Shown: piece after piece, positions 63,434-64,000 of the stretch
Layout: each line of letters starts with the position of its first letter
How positions within the stretch are numbered: the first letter of the stretch is position 1
Assembly (NCBI GenBank): GCA_006247105.1
Contig: CM016926.1
Location: 2,108,001-2,172,000 of the forward strand
Direction of reading: 5' to 3'
Length of the DNA: 64,000 bases
Source of the DNA: Giardia muris
Taxonomy: Eukaryota; Fornicata; Diplomonadida; Hexamitidae
The notes under the pieces: model-generated
Seen by the model: only the letters and a program-made list of their open reading frames with translations
The model's database searches: none
What the model was told of the DNA's origin: nothing
Position numbers and translations under genes: made by a program

Positions 63434-64000
63434 TCAAAATGATACCTGTGTCTGGGTTGCGAGAAGTATTCTCTTCCTATATAGTTTCTTGTGGAAATGC
63501 TCGATGAGCTTGGAGATATCTTTTTCATCAGCAACCTTGAGGATAAGCATCCCTTCCCATGGCACTTGCTGTCTCAAAGATAGGCCACAGAAGGATACAT
63601 CAACCCGTGACTCAGGATCAACAAAGTCCATGTTCTCGGTTGGTGGAGTAGCAACAGAGATGCTTTCTATTGCCCCCTCAATGGTCCTCTCACACTCCTC
63701 CCAGATCTCGGCTACGATCTGCTCTATACGTTCCGTTTGACGATAGTCTTGGTCCTGGAGGGCGTTGAGAAGAACGATACACGAAGTGGAGGTGGAGGAA
63801 GAACCAGTCGTGTCAAATGTAGGAGCACGGGTATCAAGGCTAATATGTGTCATTTCTTCTATCCTCTTGATACAGTTCTGTAAGGTGCAAGCATATGGAG
63901 CAAGGCTTTCTCCTGATAAGTGATACAAGCCAAGACTCTTTTCACCATCTGGGAACGTCCTCAACAATTCATGTCTGAAGTCCAATGGGTTCTTGGTTGT
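63434..64000 (-). CDS. Unknown protein, C-terminal part only (N-terminus beyond window)
   Basis: The minus frame is open from the right edge to a TGA at 63434-63436, giving the last ~188 residues of a longer protein; there is no ATG in the visible part near the edge, and the frame continues out as TTKNPLDFRHELL. Visible features are a Thr/Ser-rich loop (FDTTGSSSTSTS), a helix with LQDQDYRQTERIEQIVAEIW, and a C-terminal segment with strand-like VDVSFCGLSL and a helix KDISKLIEHFHKKLYRKR. I do not recognise the family. Neighbour stop codons are 6 bp apart. Confidence 0.7.
   Translation of the reverse strand, partial: TTKNPLDFRHELLRTFPDGEKSLGLYHLSGESLAPYACTLQNCIKRIEEMTHISLDTRAPTFDTTGSSSTSTSCIVLLNALQDQDYRQTERIEQIVAEIWEECERTIEGAIESISVATPPTENMDFVDPESRVDVSFCGLSLRQQVPWEGMLILKVADEKDISKLIEHFHKKLYRKRILLATQTQVSF

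Noticed and set aside
1..64000. CRISPR array, bacterial operons, ribosome binding sites or phage
   Set aside because: Gene content is entirely eukaryotic; no direct-repeat/spacer pattern and no Shine-Dalgarno use was seen.
1..64000. Spliceosomal introns and tRNA/rRNA/snoRNA genes
   Set aside because: All recognisable domains read through without a break, and no cloverleaf or B-box was noticed in the short gaps. A covariance-model scan could still find small RNAs inside coding regions.

Overview
The window is a protozoan nuclear chromosome segment, almost certainly from Giardia (a G. muris-like or related species is my guess; the species cannot be fixed from sequence alone). The case rests on three alpha-giardin (annexin) genes, a long CxxC-repeat membrane protein of the VSP/HCMP kind, several ankyrin 'protein 21.1'-type genes, NEK-type kinase relatives, a Giardia-type MLF gene, uninterrupted genes without visible introns, A-rich runs directly before start codons, and AGTRAA-like poly(A) signals at or just after stop codons.

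Layout, left to right. 1-6 kb: the 3'-truncated copy of an ankyrin+RING gene (-), RER1 (-), kinesin-5 (+), MLF (-). 6-10 kb: an axonemal-type thioredoxin (-), a small coiled-coil protein (+), alpha-giardin (-) head to head with a two-RING/IQ protein resembling RNF32 (+). 10-18 kb: a 1.6 kilo-residue cysteine-rich surface protein (-), a second alpha-giardin (-) and a 21-repeat ankyrin+RING protein (-). 18-26 kb: a giant coiled-coil protein (+), an unknown protein (-), DRC4/GAS8 (+), a HACD-like lipid enzyme (-). 26-29 kb: a ceramide-glucosyltransferase-like enzyme (-), then the only gene-poor stretch, holding a decayed protein-kinase gene. 29-43 kb: a giant coiled-coil protein (+), a TFIIS-type zinc-ribbon protein (+), LRRC61-like LRR protein (-), WD40 protein (+), NF-YC-like histone fold (-), a third giant coiled-coil protein (+), CCDC61/VFL3 (-). 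43-50 kb: Tousled-like kinase (+), third alpha-giardin (+), copine/RGLG-type vWA protein (+), ankyrin+coiled-coil protein (-). 50-64 kb: a possible nucleoporin-like protein (-), cytosolic leucyl-tRNA synthetase (-), an exocyst-like protein (+), a pseudokinase+ankyrin protein (-), a possible Timeless/Tof1 protein (+), and the 3' part of an unknown gene (-).

A theme is the cytoskeleton and flagella: kinesin-5, DRC4, CCDC61, the axonemal thioredoxin, LRRC61-like, RNF32-like, three alpha-giardins and three giant coiled-coil proteins share one 64 kb segment. There is no operon logic; strands alternate and genes are packed to the point that start codons of divergent genes lie 6 to 27 bp apart and convergent stops can touch. 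I did not find a clearly new multi-gene system. The strongest unusual signals are the extreme head-to-head gene pairs, poly(A) signals that abut the next start codon, two kinases with altered catalytic motifs, a HACD with an altered catalytic motif, a decayed kinase and a VSP-like protein with a non-VSP tail. Starts were chosen at the ATG that follows an A-rich run and avoids overlap with the neighbour; longer in-frame extensions starting at TTG or GTG were not accepted.
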